Part shown: in pieces, positions 23,401 through 48,524 of the stretch
Layout: each line of letters opens with the position of its first letter
How positions within the stretch are numbered: the first letter of the stretch is position 1
Assembly: GCA_030248135.1 (NCBI GenBank)
Contig: JASANC010002574.1
Coordinates: forward strand, 20,298-84,297
Reading direction: 5' to 3'
DNA: 64,000 nucleotides
Source: Theristus sp. LFF4_11
Lineage: Eukaryota; Nematoda; Chromadorea; Monhysterida; Xyalidae
The notes under the pieces: generated by a model
The model's input: only the letters and a program-made list of their open reading frames with translations
Databases searched by the model: none
Told to the model about the DNA's origin: nothing
Translations under genes and position numbers: made by a program

Positions 23401-26400
23401 AAAATGCACTGTGCTTCACTTTTTATTTCTCTCTGTGCTATTTTGTTGTATTGTATGTCGCCGTTCTCGTTCAGTCAGACAAGCAATGGAAGCGGCAGTG
23501 GGACAAAAACAAAACACAAACTTACACCATCTACCTACACCATAGCAAGAGTACAGGAAGACCCAACCGAAACCTAAATCTACCACATCACAAGGTGGAC
23601 CAGCACAGCACCAGAGTCAGACCAGCTGAACCAACCCTGCGCTGCGTAAGGTGTGAAATCAAGATAATAAAGAAACAAATTGCACAGTGAATGGAGTTCA
23701 GTTGATGTGTGGACGCGGCGGGTGTGATTTTACGAATACGGAGATACGATCTGCCTGCGCTGCGTGCAATAATAATAAACGATTTTGAATTTACGCCATT
23801 GCAACAAGCTACATTATTAATCGCCAAAGGGTTTGCTTTGCTCAACCAACATTACAGAACAGAGACAGTGAGTGACAGAGACAATACAAAACGTTTCAAA
23901 TGTTTGTTTCAAGCTTTTCGATTAGGTGTCAATTCTATGTCAAAGATGATTCTTTTATAACTCTGTTTCGCTAATTTTGCAATCGTTGACAATTTTTTTG
24001 AACTATTTGAATTTGCTGCCCCCGTTTGTTCTCGGTTAGTTAAGTTAAACTTGGTTAAAGTGAAGTCGTTCCCGTTAGACTTTTTCTGCGTGACATAAAC
24101 TTGTTTAAACGTGACTTGATTGTTTGACAACTTCATTTTTCAAAGTCGCTAAGTTTGACCCGAAGAGGCCCCTTTATTTTTTTTATTTTACAGAACTGGC
24201 CGGGAATCGATACCCGTTTATTTGCACAATCCCATTTGTGTTTTTTATGCCCGCTTTTGCACAAAAATGTTTTTTAAACAATATTATTTCAGTTTCTACT
24301 GTTTAAAAATTGCAAATTTGTGTTCACCAAAATTTTGCTTTTTGAAAGTCACAGAATTTTAGTTAAAATCTTGTAAAAACTGCTGTTTGTTTAGTGTTCT
24401 CACAGTCACAATCGATCTTCATGACCTGTTTTATTGTCACTAATTATTAATTAGCGCGTCTTTCATTTTAGTTTTTTAGTATACACCAAAAAAAACTAAA
24501 AAAAGTAATGTGAAAGCCGTTGATTTTTACAACGGCACAAAAAAAAACAAATAAAATTTTTATGTATCCGTGGGACATGCAACCTATATGATACCAACGA
24601 AAAATCAAACGCACGCCACGCCACACACAGCGCACGCACACAAAAAAAGCTTGGTCAAACCGTCAATTTTGGAAAAAATACGACGGTTTCGGTACGGTTT
24701 GCCAAAATTTTGCCACGGTACGGTCAACGGTACGGTAATTGTATTTTGATGACGGTACGGTTTTCGGTACGGTTTGGAAATTTTAAAATCGCACGGTACG
24801 GTCACGGTACGGTACGGTAAAACCGTACCGCCCGTATTTTTACGGTTTTTACGGTTACCGTGGCAACTATATGTTGGTTGGCGACATCGCTTTCCTCTTC
24901 GCCAGCACAGCAGCTTGATTCGATGGATCGACACGTGTGCGATTACTTGGGTGAATAGGGATCTTGAACTTTCCTGAATTCGACATTGAATCAAAACCGA
25001 CCTTCAAAACAGAGCAACATCAACAAGAGAGGGACAAATCACATAACGTAGCAGGTACTCCAGTTTATAAACTGGATTGTAACAAACATAAAGCATAACG
25101 AAGTCAACACTCTTTCATTTTTTTATTCAACATCAAATAAATAAAAAATCATTTGTTGCAGAGCAATGAACTGATCATCGGCATAGATTCCGAACTTGAA
25201 TAACAGCGACTGATGATTCGATCGAATCCTGAAAAAGTTGCGCATGAGCATTTCCCTTTTATAACCATTGTCAATCAACTTTGATACCAGTTCCGCACAT
25301 GAAACGATTATAAAACGATAATAAAGTTCTTGTCTGAAGACCGTGTGCTCGTGCCGCAGTAATCGGGTGTTTGTGATGTTGCTGTTTGTTGCATTTGCAT
25401 ATGTGGACAATCGCACTGGCACCAGACGCACATGCGCACGTGTGGTGTTGGTTGGGTTGCTTTCTCACACTGTATGCCGATGTGCTTGTTGCTGATCATG
25501 CAAGATTATAAACTGACAGTTAAAAAAGGTGTGTCTCTGGAATTCAGTTGGTTCGTCCGATCCGATTAAAGGGAAATGCAACTATGAAACGTTTTCTCGT
25601 CGCGACATTTTACTTTCTGCTGGTTTCTTTACACTTTATTCACTTGTGCAGGAATGCTCTATCGTAAACTTTTTTCCAATGTCGAAAAAACAGTCTTTTT
25701 TTCAGGAGCAATACGACGCAGTGTCAGCAAAGACGAATTCCCTGCATGACGCGTGCGATCAATTGATGTCCGATCAGACACGATTGGCTGGATTGGCCGA
25801 GGAGATTCGAAGTCGACTCGCGTATTATGAGCCGGTCGACGGAATCATGCAGGTCGGCAGCTTTTGCTGATCGCAATCAGTCAGTCAGTCAGTTTATTCT
25901 GCAGTGCACGGCATAATACCAGAGAAGTGTAAGACACCATGAGTAGGCAAGCCAAAACACAACAGAAACAGAGAACACACAGTCAAGCAAGAATAATGCA
26001 CAGAGAGACTAAAAGCAAAAACGCATTCAATACAAAGACAATCAACGTAATATGAGCAAAAGCGAATTACTGATAAAGCACGGCGGTACAATGGTGTCAC
26101 GACGACAGACAGGCACTTGCCGTTGCTTGCAGTCGCTGCCCGGTGGTTTGCTGTAACCAATTGCACGGTGGCAAGCGGTTGCGGCCGGGATGCCAATGTC
26201 GAATCTGTGCACTTATGACCTAAGGCGTGTATCGTTCCCTCTTGTTCGGTCCCCCGACACGATCTTGCTTCGACAATAGTAACGTCTGCAAATGAGTACT
26301 TTGAAATTAAGGTCACGTTTTCGCAACAGTCTTCCTTGGCGACCAGGCAACCACTGATCGTCTGCCGGGATGTACAGCAAGCAATTATTTTTATTCATAT

Positions 26401-29400
26401 TTTCGGACGGTGATGTGCTGCAGCGGAGTAAGATCGTGTCGAGGCTGAGTACGGTCATTGTGCTGCGGGCCCACATGTAACTTGAATAAAGTCAAGTCGC
26501 GTTTACCTCAGTTTCCAGTCCTTGTCTAAACAACATGCACTCATTTCATTGGATTAACCACATGATCTGTTCTCTCAGTTTCACGTAAAGGAAAGGAAGT
26601 GAAGTAGGGAACCATATCCATTAGCTTATAATTCCATTTAATATTTTCGCTCATATCCATTCGTAGCTGATGCACATATCAACTTTCAGAAACTGAACTC
26701 TGCTCATTTGTCGGTGACCAGCGAGGCGTTCACACGTTTACTCTCCTCCATTGACGAGTGCATGGTCTTCTTACGAAGTCAATCGGTGGGTTTCGGTTTC
26801 GGTTTTTTCAACCAAAACCCGATCTGGTTTTTTTCTCAGAAACCGGCGGTAATTTCTGCAAGAGTACAACGTTTAGGCATACATGTGGCCATTTTGTTCT
26901 CGCTTGGCACCATATCAAATTTAACACACGCAGATCGGCTAAATAAGCACACCAAATAAAAAACGCACTTTTTCGTTCTCAAGTATGCAAATTAAATTGT
27001 CAGGATTCTCACGAAAAAAAATTAATTCATGCAGCCCGACTGCAAAGAGTCGTCCGTATATTACGCGCGCTACCAACAGTGCCTGTCACGGGCGTTGAGT
27101 CTGGTGAAGTCGTTTATTTCGAGACGATTGCAGGAGACCGTCGATAATATTCGAGAGCAAACGCAGGTGGCCTACGCAACGATTGGCTGTATTTTTGAAT
27201 GAAAAGCACTGATTAGTGATTAGTGTCTATAGACAGGTCCAAATGCAGAGAACCTTCATACAGTTTGGCTGATTTGATTCAAACAAAGCTTCCTTGAGTT
27301 TTGAGTCTTTCGTTCAACTTTTCAGAATCGAGCTTTTTTAAATGAAAGGATCACCATACTAGGAAGCAGACTCAGCAACCAGTAATGCACTTTCAAAGCA
27401 AGTCGACTGTTTTTTTTCTGGATCTGCGACTCCGTGGACTCACAGAAAATCAGTTTTATGCGTGACGCTGAAATTCACCGTTTGCCAACACTACCCTGGT
27501 CACTGAAATACAGCAGAATCAATTGTGGCAATTTTGCATTGCTGCGTCAAGCAGAAATTTATTTTACCATCTGAATCACAAAACCAAAACAAAGAATATA
27601 AATCACTGCGTAGAGAACGCCAAAACGCAGCGCGTCGGCAAGTTTCGTGTGCATTTTCAACTTTTTTTATCAAATTTCAGTCCGGCAACAAGGCGGTGAA
27701 TCAAGACTCGGACGATTTGTTCACGCTTTATTACGGCGTGTTCGCCACTCACGCACCGACCATCCGCGCACTGATGGAAATGCTGGACTCGAAGTTCGCG
27801 AATTCGGATGAGTGAGTTGTTGTTGTGAATCGGTTCGTTTCACAGCTTCCCTCCGGGGTCCAGAAAGAACATGCTGATTTCGCGGAATCGAATCATACCG
27901 CCACGAACTGGCAACATGTGCAACCAGTTCAAATGGAAAATATCAGAGCTTAACACAGTTTGCTTTTTACGTTTGCAAAGTGCAATTATGCGATATCGTC
28001 GTTCAATAGTTTCCGAAAATTTCCCGTTCAACTGCTACCAAAATTTCTAAGTTCAAAAAAATTTTAATGTTAAAAACCGTTTTTTTTATTTTTTGCAAAA
28101 AAATCGGAAATAAAACTGTCTTATGAAAAAAACATTTTGTTAGTAATGCAAACCGTACCGACACGAAACGTTTACGTGTCTGGCTGCGTTCATAGTTTCG
28201 TGCATTTCAGATACGCGTGCGTGCTGAGCGACTGCCACGAGCTGTACTTTGCGCATCGTGACGCGCTGCTTCGACCGAGCGTCCAGTCGACGTTGACGGC
28301 GTTGAAGGCGCACTATCCAGCGAGCACCTGCAACTTGGTTGGTTGCTTGGTGTTTTCTGAAAAAAATTCAAAATTCTCTGAATAAAAGCATTGACCTTTC
28401 CGTCTGATTTCGGTGCATTCAATCAAAGCGTCTCATTTTTGGAATCACCAGCCTCAATTGTTTTCAGACCAGAGCCGGTTGCTCTGCATTGCTGCGCGTT
28501 TGCGACGACGAGTACCGTCTGTTTCGACAGTTCTTTCCGAGGCCGGCCGATTCGCTGCAGTGCGTGTTTTTTTTCAGAATTTCTTTTTTTTCTAACGTTT
28601 TTTTCGTTTTTCGGGATGTCTAAGTCAAGTGTCCATGCCTTTAACAGTCGGTCGATATTCGGTAGCCAGAGTCCAACAATTTAGCAGCGTGTATCTTGTC
28701 AGTGTCAGCGACTTGCCTGATCATTAAGGCAGCGTTTTTCCAAACAAGTTGCTCCCATCGTTTTTTTCATCACCTCCTGCACTGTGGTGGACGTTATTGC
28801 CGAGCAACCTCGTGGTGGTGGTGTGTGGTGTACCAGGCAGTGATGCCCGCAAACCGATGCCGCTCCATGGTTCACCACCAAGCCAGTAACAGCGCAGTTC
28901 GTCGTCTTAGGCCCGCCAGAGTTCTTGTTATGAAACGTGAATCTGAATCAACAAACGTAGTGAACTCATTGTTCTCCTATGCCCAAACTCCATTTCGCAG
29001 CGACTTCACCGAGAGTCTCTGCATGCTTCTGTACGACCATCTGCGGCCGGCCGTCGTTCACATTCCGCACTTGGAGACGTTGACCGAAGTGTGCACGATC
29101 ATCAAGGTGGAAATGATCGAGAATCGATGCTCGGATGAAGATGGTGCCTTGTGTCTGTTCAGTATTCGACTGCATTTCAGTAGAGTACGCTCCCTCGCAC
29201 CAAATGCTAAGATCGTGCACCATTCCAAATCAAATGTTGCAAGTTTATAAGATTGCTAAAACGGTTGTTTTACGGTGAAAGACCGTTTTTGTGGAGTTTT
29301 TTTTTGAGGTGGCAGTCGGTTTTTTACGGAGTTTTAACAGTGACCGATGGGTAAAAATCTGCAAGATTTGATTGGAAACGCGTGTGGAAAGAAAACGGAC

Positions 29401-32400
29401 GATCGTCAAGCAGTCGCCCTGCTTCAATCTAATGAATCTCTTGCTCCCCCTGCTTCAACAGCGTCCGCCGAGATCTACGCCGGCTTCGTGCGTGTGGCGA
29501 GTGCACTCACCGGTGACATCAGTGAACGACTGGTCTATCGGGCGCTCGTGTACGCGCAGACGGACATTGCGCAGTACAAGCCGTCGCCGGGCGACTTGGC
29601 GTACCCGCAGAAGCTGATCATGATGCAGGTCCGCAACGCTTTGTCAACAAATCAGGTTTTTTTCAAGCTGATGTTGGAGTTGATTAGATCTCTAATACTG
29701 CGTTACAGTGGTGGTGTGTGTGGCTGGCTTGGCTTAAGCGTCATTCATGGAGGTTGAAGAGCGCTGAAGCAACGCTACACATTAACGAAGCAAAAAAACC
29801 AGCGCGCTTCAGTTTTGGAACATACGCACGTTCATGCTAGCGCGCGTCAACGCGCTTCAGCGCGCGCGTGCATGAATGGGCCTTTAATGTGTTTTTTTTT
29901 AATTTTTGATTAAAATCTTATCATTTTTCTGTGTCAGGAGATTGCCGCGTCCGCCAGTCAACCGCGAGACGTCACCGCGAGCATCTCGGTGGACGGTGCA
30001 GCAATGGCAACCCCTGATAATAGCGCTGTTCCACCGCCAAAAGACTCCGAAACACAGACGGAATCCAGCCACACACCACCGCAACAGCCAACGGCGCAAA
30101 TAAAAAGTAACCGGGTCTTGTCGGCGGTGGACTTGCACGCGCTCTGGTATCCGACGGTTCGACGGACGATTCTGTGCCTCTCGAAACTGTACAAATGTTT
30201 GGAGGTTTGGAAATGGGCGTGGTTTATTTTTGTTTGTTTGGGTGTCCTCATCAGTGATGTGCCTCTCTTCACTTCAACCACTTGAGTAAACCAGTAATAA
30301 ACATGAGTTAGAACCTTATTCGCAGAAAATGAAATCAACAAGCTAAATAAATGAGTCAATCAGACCTTATTACCAAAGCATCGAATAAAATGTGACATAA
30401 CTGATGAGGCCACTCCTCTTGATGTGCTTCTCCTGATCCATTTGAGTGCCAAACTTGAGGTAACCTCGAATGGTATAGGTATTCGTCTCTGGTAAAAAAC
30501 TTTTTTTGTTTTGTAATAACTGAGAAAAAATGATTAGGAGTCCGTGTTCGTTGGAGTCGCGCAGGAAGTGCTCAGCTATTGTGTCCAATCGTTGCTGCAT
30601 GCGTCCGATTTGATTCGCGCTGATACAACGGTGAGTTTTGGTGAATTGAGCAGTTGGATCACACAGCTCGCTGATGGTTAGCAGTACTGTTTGGTGTTTC
30701 TTCGTCGGTTGCACTGACGAGCCAGCTAGCAGCGCAATAATAACGACTGATTAGCCAGCGTTCACATTTTGGATGCCCAGTTTGTTTGTTTGTGTTCGGT
30801 TGCAGCGTGTTCTGGACGGCCACTTGTTCCTGATCAAGCATCTGCTGATACTGCGCGAGCAGACCAGCCCGTTTCGTGTGTCCACGGTGACGACAGTGAA
30901 GGATACGTCGGTTGACTTCGGCAAATTGAAAGGTTGTGTGCGTTTGATTTGGTGTGCAAACCGATTCGTAACCGTGCGGGGCGGTGTGGTACACCTCTTG
31001 CACTAAATGCGCTGTGCACCGCACGGTGGTCATGTGCACTGCCCTCACATCACACCGCACGCACAAGAAGGAACACAACCGAAACAAAACAATCGATTTT
31101 ACAACCAAAAAACCTAGACCGTCAAAACGGCCGGCTTCCTTCTTGATTTTCGCCCGGTGAATTTACAATGTCTTCTTTGTGTCGCATTGTTTTTTCTTTC
31201 TCTTGCAGATTCGGCGCTCACTTTACTAGCGGACAAGTCACACTGGTTTTCGCTGAGCAGCAATAATGCGTTCCTAGAGTTCCTGTTTCAGGTAAGGCCA
31301 CATTCATTTGCAAGAATCCCCTGTTTTTTAAACACAGATGGCACGGACACAGAAAACACAGGTTTTGCACGTGAGAGATTTTTTATGACTACCCTTCGGA
31401 CGAGAGGTCCTTTCAGACGCTGGTGCATTGCACGCGTTCGTCACTGTTCGTTAAAATTACTAAAGGCGCATTCATGAAGCAGCATTTAGTGACGCGTAGC
31501 TGTGTTATGAGTGAATGCTTGATGAATGTCCGTTTGATTATGATTTACTGTTGGTTCGAGCGTATCGCGCAGGTGCCCGTGAGCGTGCATGATCACGTGA
31601 CGGACGGCCGACGAACGGTGGACCTGCAGCTGCGCGACTCCTGTCAAGCGTTCATCGCGTGTTGCAGCGGCACTGTGACGCACGAGATGCACGATTTCAT
31701 ACGAAAGGTTGGTTGGTGCGTATATGCAGTGCAATCCAATGCCCACTAGTACGGTAGCTGTCGTATTCGATCTCGACGCGATCTTGTGCGGCGGTTGCTG
31801 GATCGTTAGGGACGAATGTTGACAAGAAAAACAATCGCGTTGTGACGACTAAAAACTAGCATGCCGTGATAACTTTTGCATATTTTTTTTAATCAGTGTC
31901 CACACTTACACTGACTGAATGGTCACACGAGAACTGAACGTAAAATGAGTTGTTGTTGTTGGGATTTTTAGGCGATGTTTTTAACCAAGGCTAACCCAGA
32001 GAAGCGTGCAGAACGCCATTGAGTCCATCGAGTTTTCTTTGTCATTAAGTGCCTATACACGCCCCTCGGCGGGCCTCGATCCCCCGAGCGCACAGACTGT
32101 AGTCTAACGCACTACCACCAGGCCACGAGGGTGACAATGAGAGCAAGTATAACTGTGCAAGCCACGCGACGATGCGGTGGCGGGCAGGCATAAGGGAAAC
32201 TCATTGCCTGCATTGTTCACCACGCCTTCGCACTTGCACAGGTATGCTGTGCGCTATTCAGCACGGACATAACAAACAACTCCCTCGCAGGCTGAAGTCG
32301 TTCTGGAAGCAGCCAATAATGTTGCAGCTGAACCTTCCACCACCACCGCCGCCGACCAATCAGCGAATGTCGTCACACCAAAAGTTGTCGCGCTCAGTGC

Positions 32401-33194
32401 GCAGCCATTCGCTCAGGCGACTCAGGTGAGCAACGGGGGCTTTTCTTCAGTGATCGTTCTTGTGATGTTGGGATTTGGCATAAAGTTTTGCGCTTGCATG
32501 ACCTTCTAGCTTATGATCTGATAAATTGTCAACAAGTGCAGAAGACGGAATTAGTTGCACTTGCGTTCAGATCCACTTGCTCAGAATTTTGTCGGAATGG
32601 TATTTTTCTGCAGAAAGTGTTCTTCTGTTGCGTTGTGTGTTTGCAAACTCGTATTGAATTGAACGTTCTCTGAATTTTAATTGAATGTCACCATTTATTT
32701 TGCACGTCGCCCATTGCTCAATGAATTGTTTTTTTTTCATTTCAGGTGCAAGCCATTGCCGGCGGCGCACTACGCCAGCTGCGTCAACTGATGCCGAAAC
32801 TGTACGCAGCGTTGAAGCTGTACATCGCAAATGTTGAAACCGAGAACATTCTCACTCAGGCAATCAAGGTTGGTCGAACAATTCGTCACTCGATTACACT
32901 CGAACTTTAAATCAGGTAAATTCAGCTGACTGATTGATGACCACGTGATGCATGTTCAAATGAACAAAATTGTTCAAATTCGCATGTTCTGTATTCTGCG
33001 ACATAAAAACAAGTTTAAACGATAAAGCAGGTTTAAACAAACGATACATTTGTTTCCAGAAACGAATCTTCGAGTGCTTCGCGCAGCTGCGTTTCTTGGC
33101 CACGTCGCACTACACGGCCGAAGAGCGACAGATCATGGCGTTGCCGACAAATGAACAGTTGAACTTGACGTTTGCTGACACGGCCACTGGCTAA
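20417..33194 (+). CDS. COG3: Conserved oligomeric Golgi complex subunit 3 (COG3)
   Basis: COG3 belongs to lobe A of the COG tether, which captures retrograde vesicles at the cis/medial Golgi. Exons: 20417-20605, 20949-21025, 22745-22841, 25706-25852, 26690-26785, 27035-27166, 27681-27811, 28211-28337, 28468-28559, 29001-29143, 29462-29628, 29938-30204, 30538-30630, 30806-30932, 31209-31291, 31573-31707, 32291-32425, 32746-32868, 33060-33194 (stop TAA). The sum is 831 aa, close to human COG3 (828). Conserved landmarks appear in family order: [10 protein letters not shown] in a coiled coil, [68 protein letters not shown] and [11 protein letters not shown]. Exon 2 is chosen from phase and splice sites alone and is the weakest part. 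I did not find the FFSWF-type motif of the N-terminal region. The region before LHALWYP has a Thr/Pro/Gln-rich insert. Confidence 0.93.
21107..22616. mobile_element. hAT-type transposon, non-autonomous, with 8-bp TSD
   Basis: Element 21115-22608 (1494 bp) begins CAGAGATGTGCA and ends TGCACACCTCTG, a 12-bp terminal inverted repeat with one mismatch. It is flanked on both sides by the identical 8-mer AACGTGAT (21107-21114 and 22609-22616). An 8-bp duplication with a CAGAG start is the hAT signature. Just inside both ends lie a CCCGGGACAGGCTAG stretch and CGTCGCGCAGC motifs, likely subterminal binding sites. The interior has only short frames and no transposase-like domain. It sits in COG3 intron 2. 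Confidence 0.92.
23162..24879. mobile_element. hAT-type transposon with CGGTACGGT subterminal arrays and 8-bp TSD
   Basis: Element 23170-24871 (1702 bp) starts TAGAGTTGCCACGGTA and ends TACCGTGGCAACTATA, inverted repeats of 16 bp with one mismatch. The same 8-mer, TGTTGGTT, stands at 23162-23169 and 24872-24879. About 200 bp inside each end is packed with CGGTACGGT-type motifs in opposite orientation, as expected of hAT subterminal repeats. The interior has a short frame at 23709-23960 (83 aa) without a recognisable transposase domain. It lies in COG3 intron 3. Confidence 0.92.
25876..25960 (-). mobile_element. 3' tail of a retroposon (minus) with CTGA repeats
   Basis: Read on the minus strand, AATAAA (from 25898) is followed by about four CTGA units. 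Short tandem tails after an AATAAA are typical of some LINE and SINE families. The 5' extent is not clear. It lies in COG3 intron 4. Confidence 0.45.
29734..29887. mobile_element. TTAA-flanked MITE in a COG3 intron
   Basis: TTAA at both borders, with inverted ends of the type GCGTCATTCATG on the left and GCATGAATGGGCC on the right. The interior is rich in GCGCGC and CGCTTCAGCGCG palindromes. The TTAA duplication suggests mobilisation by a piggyBac-type transposase, an inference from the target site only. Confidence 0.6.
31460..31535. mobile_element. Fragment of the TTAA-type MITE
   Basis: Contains AAAGGCGCATTCATGAAGCA followed by GCATTTAGTGAC, the same end found at 57057-57158. The opposite end has only a weak inverted match (GATGAATGTCC). 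It lies in a COG3 intron. Confidence 0.45.
32046..32148 (-). mobile_element. tRNA-derived SINE head or tRNA-like relic
   Basis: Read on the minus strand, an acceptor-like pair CCCTCG/CGAGGG encloses a box-A-like TGGCCTGGTGGTAGTGCG and a box-B-like GGGATCGAGGCCC. The same CTCGGGGGATCGAG core recurs at about 43190. Since two copies share the sequence and both lie in introns, a SINE is more likely than a functional tRNA gene. Confidence 0.5.
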
Positions 33195-33456
33195 AGATAG
33201 AACTGTTGTTGACGGTGTGTTTGTGGGTCTGGTGGCAGGGGCACTGGGGTGGCTAATTTGGCCATCATCTCGCATTCCTGTACTTTATCTCTCGATTGTC
33301 CACTTTTGGGCCTGGTTTTTTGTTGTCGTTCCGGTTTTTATTGCAGTTTTTGTAATGGTGATGTTGTTATTCGTTTGTGGGCTTTGTGCTTTTGTCTGAA
33401 CTGTGATCTTTTTTTTCCTTTTTTACAAAAGAAAAATCTTAATGTCGCTGAACGAG

Positions 33457-33462
33457 AATAAA
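33457..33462 (+). terminator. AATAAA poly(A) signal of COG3
   Basis: First canonical hexamer downstream of the COG3 stop codon (33194), about 260 bp into the presumed 3' UTR. The UTR is T-rich. Confidence 0.6.
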
Positions 33463-34638
33463 AGTGACTACAAATTCAATTGAAGCTCTGATTTTTTTCG
33501 TCCGCATTTTGTCGCACTCGCTCGCACAATAGTATTTTCTGTTTCTTTGTTTGCTTTTATGAGTCACCACCAACATTCTGCACACTGATTGGTTGCGTTC
33601 AGAATTTCGAAAGTCAAATGCAACCATCGAGCAGGTTGTTTGATAGCCATCGATACTGTGAAATCTTCACACACACGCTGTTAGTAAAGCAGTATCCACG
33701 AAACGGTTTTTGACGGTTTTCAAAGAGAAAGTGTGATGTGTAAACTTTTTCACGTTTTATACAGCAGATAAAATCAGTGTGCTAGAAATTGGTGCTGCCT
33801 GAAAAGGTTGAGACAACGCTGAAGATGTTCAGTTCTTCGTAGAATACTACAAAAGCAGGTTTTCTCGTTTTATCTAAAACGGCCATCTAAGAATGGGTAA
33901 ACGACGCGGGCGAAATAATTGATGCTTGTCTAAATACTGGGCGTAACTGATCATTTTGTGTTTTCAGGAAAACCGAAACGCTGCAAGAAGATTTTGAGTA
34001 ACACTGTTTCGCGATTCCACAGGTTTGTGGTTGGTCACTTGGTTTGGTTCGCCATTTAGCAACATTCATGAAGCAGTATTTGTGACTTGTTGCCACCTAT
34101 GTTAATTGATTTCCCTTGTTTTGCCGGTGTTTTGTTCTGTTGTTGCGCCAAGCACTTGGTCTCACTCCACAACTGGTTCCAGCTAAAGCTAACTAAACAT
34201 TTGCCGTTTGTTGACAGTTACCGTATTCGCTGCTTTGTAGCGGTCACCCTAAAACTTCATATGTTTTGCGCGAAAAAATCAAAATATCAAGTGTTTTTTA
34301 CTGTCAAAGCAACTGACATTCGCTCAACACAGAAGAACAGACACGTCGTTTTCCAAACGCTGCTTTTTTTGCTTGCTGCTTGGGTCAGTCCGTGAAAAAA
34401 AATTTTTGGTGAACAGTGAATCCCTGCCCCTCGGTGTTGGTTGATTAGCAACTTTTTTTGTCTGCCAATCGTGCATCTAAAAAGGAAACCGAGTGTTTGC
34501 TGCAAAAATTCGACTTTGTTGAGTGACGCAAACTGCTAAACATGCCGAAGCATGGAAATCGTCTGCAAAATCGAACGTTATTGACCGTTTTCAAGTTGAA
34601 ACCGACCAAAAAAGAACCGAAATTCTGTCTACTCAATA
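33463..34638. other. Intergenic stretch between COG3 and the Ca-ATPase
   Basis: 1.2 kb without a supported gene. A short run near 34065 (acattcatgaagcagtattt) matches the end of the TTAA-type MITE. The part just upstream of 34639 should hold the Ca-ATPase promoter and 5' UTR, but I see no clear core element. Confidence 0.45.
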
Positions 34639-46922
<12,284 letters not shown>

Positions 46923-48524
46923 TTGTGCTTGATTTTGCTATTGACGACAAGATGATGTCGGTTTGACCGCAACAATCCCCACAAGCTTGCCCATTGCGAC
47001 GCCTAAGGGAAGATACGGTGGATGCGTCAGATAGTTCTGGCTGGCAACCGGGGTTTGTTTTTTTGACAATGGATCAAGCTGCGTTCGTTTGTGGTTCAGC
47101 AAATTTCGAGGTGCGATAAAAATCGCTGAACATGCGAATGGGGCTTTACTTTGTTTGCTTGTGCTTGCGAATGTTCGTGTTTGTTTGATCTCATGTGAGA
47201 TTATGTGTCAACTTGGATGACTTTTTTGTTCTGGTTTTACAATTATCGACTATTTATGATAACGTACCATCAGATTGGTCTCGACGTCTCTTCGGATAGT
47301 TTTAAAAAATAGACAATGGAACTCTAAAAACGCTTGTTGGGCTGATCAAAAAAGTATCCAACCTGTGCAGTTGAGACGTTATAGCATTTTTTTAATCCAA
47401 TGAGATTTTTGCTGATTTATTCCTGTTGTGGTTGTCACTTTTTCTGAATTTTTACTGCGATTCTCGTTGTCATGGTTTTTACTGACAGTTTTACCTTGGA
47501 TCACACACCCAACTTATCATGCGTTTCGGAAGCTTCAATCCTTAGGAGGTATAGTCTCAGTTCCCCGTTTGATTTTCGTCTGGTTATTGTTTTTTTTCTA
47601 TTTTCAGTTATTATGAGCGTCGCTTTGCTTTCATTCTTAAGACGACATTCGGCGAAGAGTACTGGCTGTCTTATTGTATGTTTTCCTTCTCACGTTTGCT
47701 TTGTTCGGGTATTGGCATTCGCTGTTCTGTGGTTAGTCTTTTTGTTTTGTTTCCTCTGTTGTTTGAATTTTTACTCCATGTGTCTTACTCATCTTGAGAT
47801 GGCTTTTTTCCAAATTTCTTTTGTTTCACAGATTAACAACAGAACAGAACTGGGAACTTGTTTCTGATTGAAGCCAACTGATTGGCTGCTCTGGCTCTCT
47901 GCAACCAGTTATCTATAATCGTGCTTTCTTTCCATGGTGCACTGTTCAAGAACAAACCAGCGTTGTTGTCGTGCGTGCAGTGTGCGTGTGTTGTGTGCCA
48001 GTGTGTTTCTTTATCAGTAACCAAAAAGCAGCCAATCAGCGTGCTAGATCTGAAAGATTTTTACAGACCATTTTTTTAAATTTATTCGCCATTCATTTGA
48101 GCAGCTGTGATTACATTTTTCTTTTTTTTATATAAACTTTTGGATTTCTTGACTCTCCAAACAACAGTGCAGGAAAAAATAAAAACGAACACATAAAAAA
48201 TCACCCGAATCGCCAGACACTGTTGGCATGACGACACCCATTTTCAAAACGTTACTTCGATTCTGACGCACGTGGAAACATGGCAAAAAATATTCAATAA
48301 TTTGATAACCAATCGCATGTATCACGACATGGAACTTTTTTGGCAATCCAGAATTCTGTTAAAATATGCAAAAAGAACAAACAACCATCGGTTTTACTGA
48401 CAAAAAAACCGACAAATGTGCCTAGTGAAACACCCGAACAATAAATAACAGCAACCGGTTTTCAGAAGGATATTCACAAGAAAAACATTTGAACATTGAA
48501 CCCACATCTTCTCATAAACAAGTG
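46923..48524. other. Intergenic stretch, no gene supported
   Basis: T-rich sequence after the Ca-ATPase stop that should include its 3' UTR. Open frames at 47428-47867 encode hydrophobic, low-information peptides with no exon support. CCAATCAG/CTGATTGG arms near 47875 and 48030 resemble the inner arms of the palindromic MITE but the outer ends are absent. Confidence 0.5.

Noticed and set aside
23709..23960. 83-aa frame inside the second hAT element
   Set aside because: No BED finger, DDE or dimerisation motif is visible; too short to call a transposase or a relic of one.
32046..32148. Functional tRNA gene on the minus strand
   Set aside because: The cloverleaf is only partly formed, the core recurs in another intron (about 43190), and the position inside a COG3 intron fits a SINE better.
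47472..47867. Hydrophobic 131-aa plus-strand frame
   Set aside because: T-rich sequence gives Phe/Leu-rich peptides by composition; no splice context, no conserved motif, located in the presumed Ca-ATPase 3' region.
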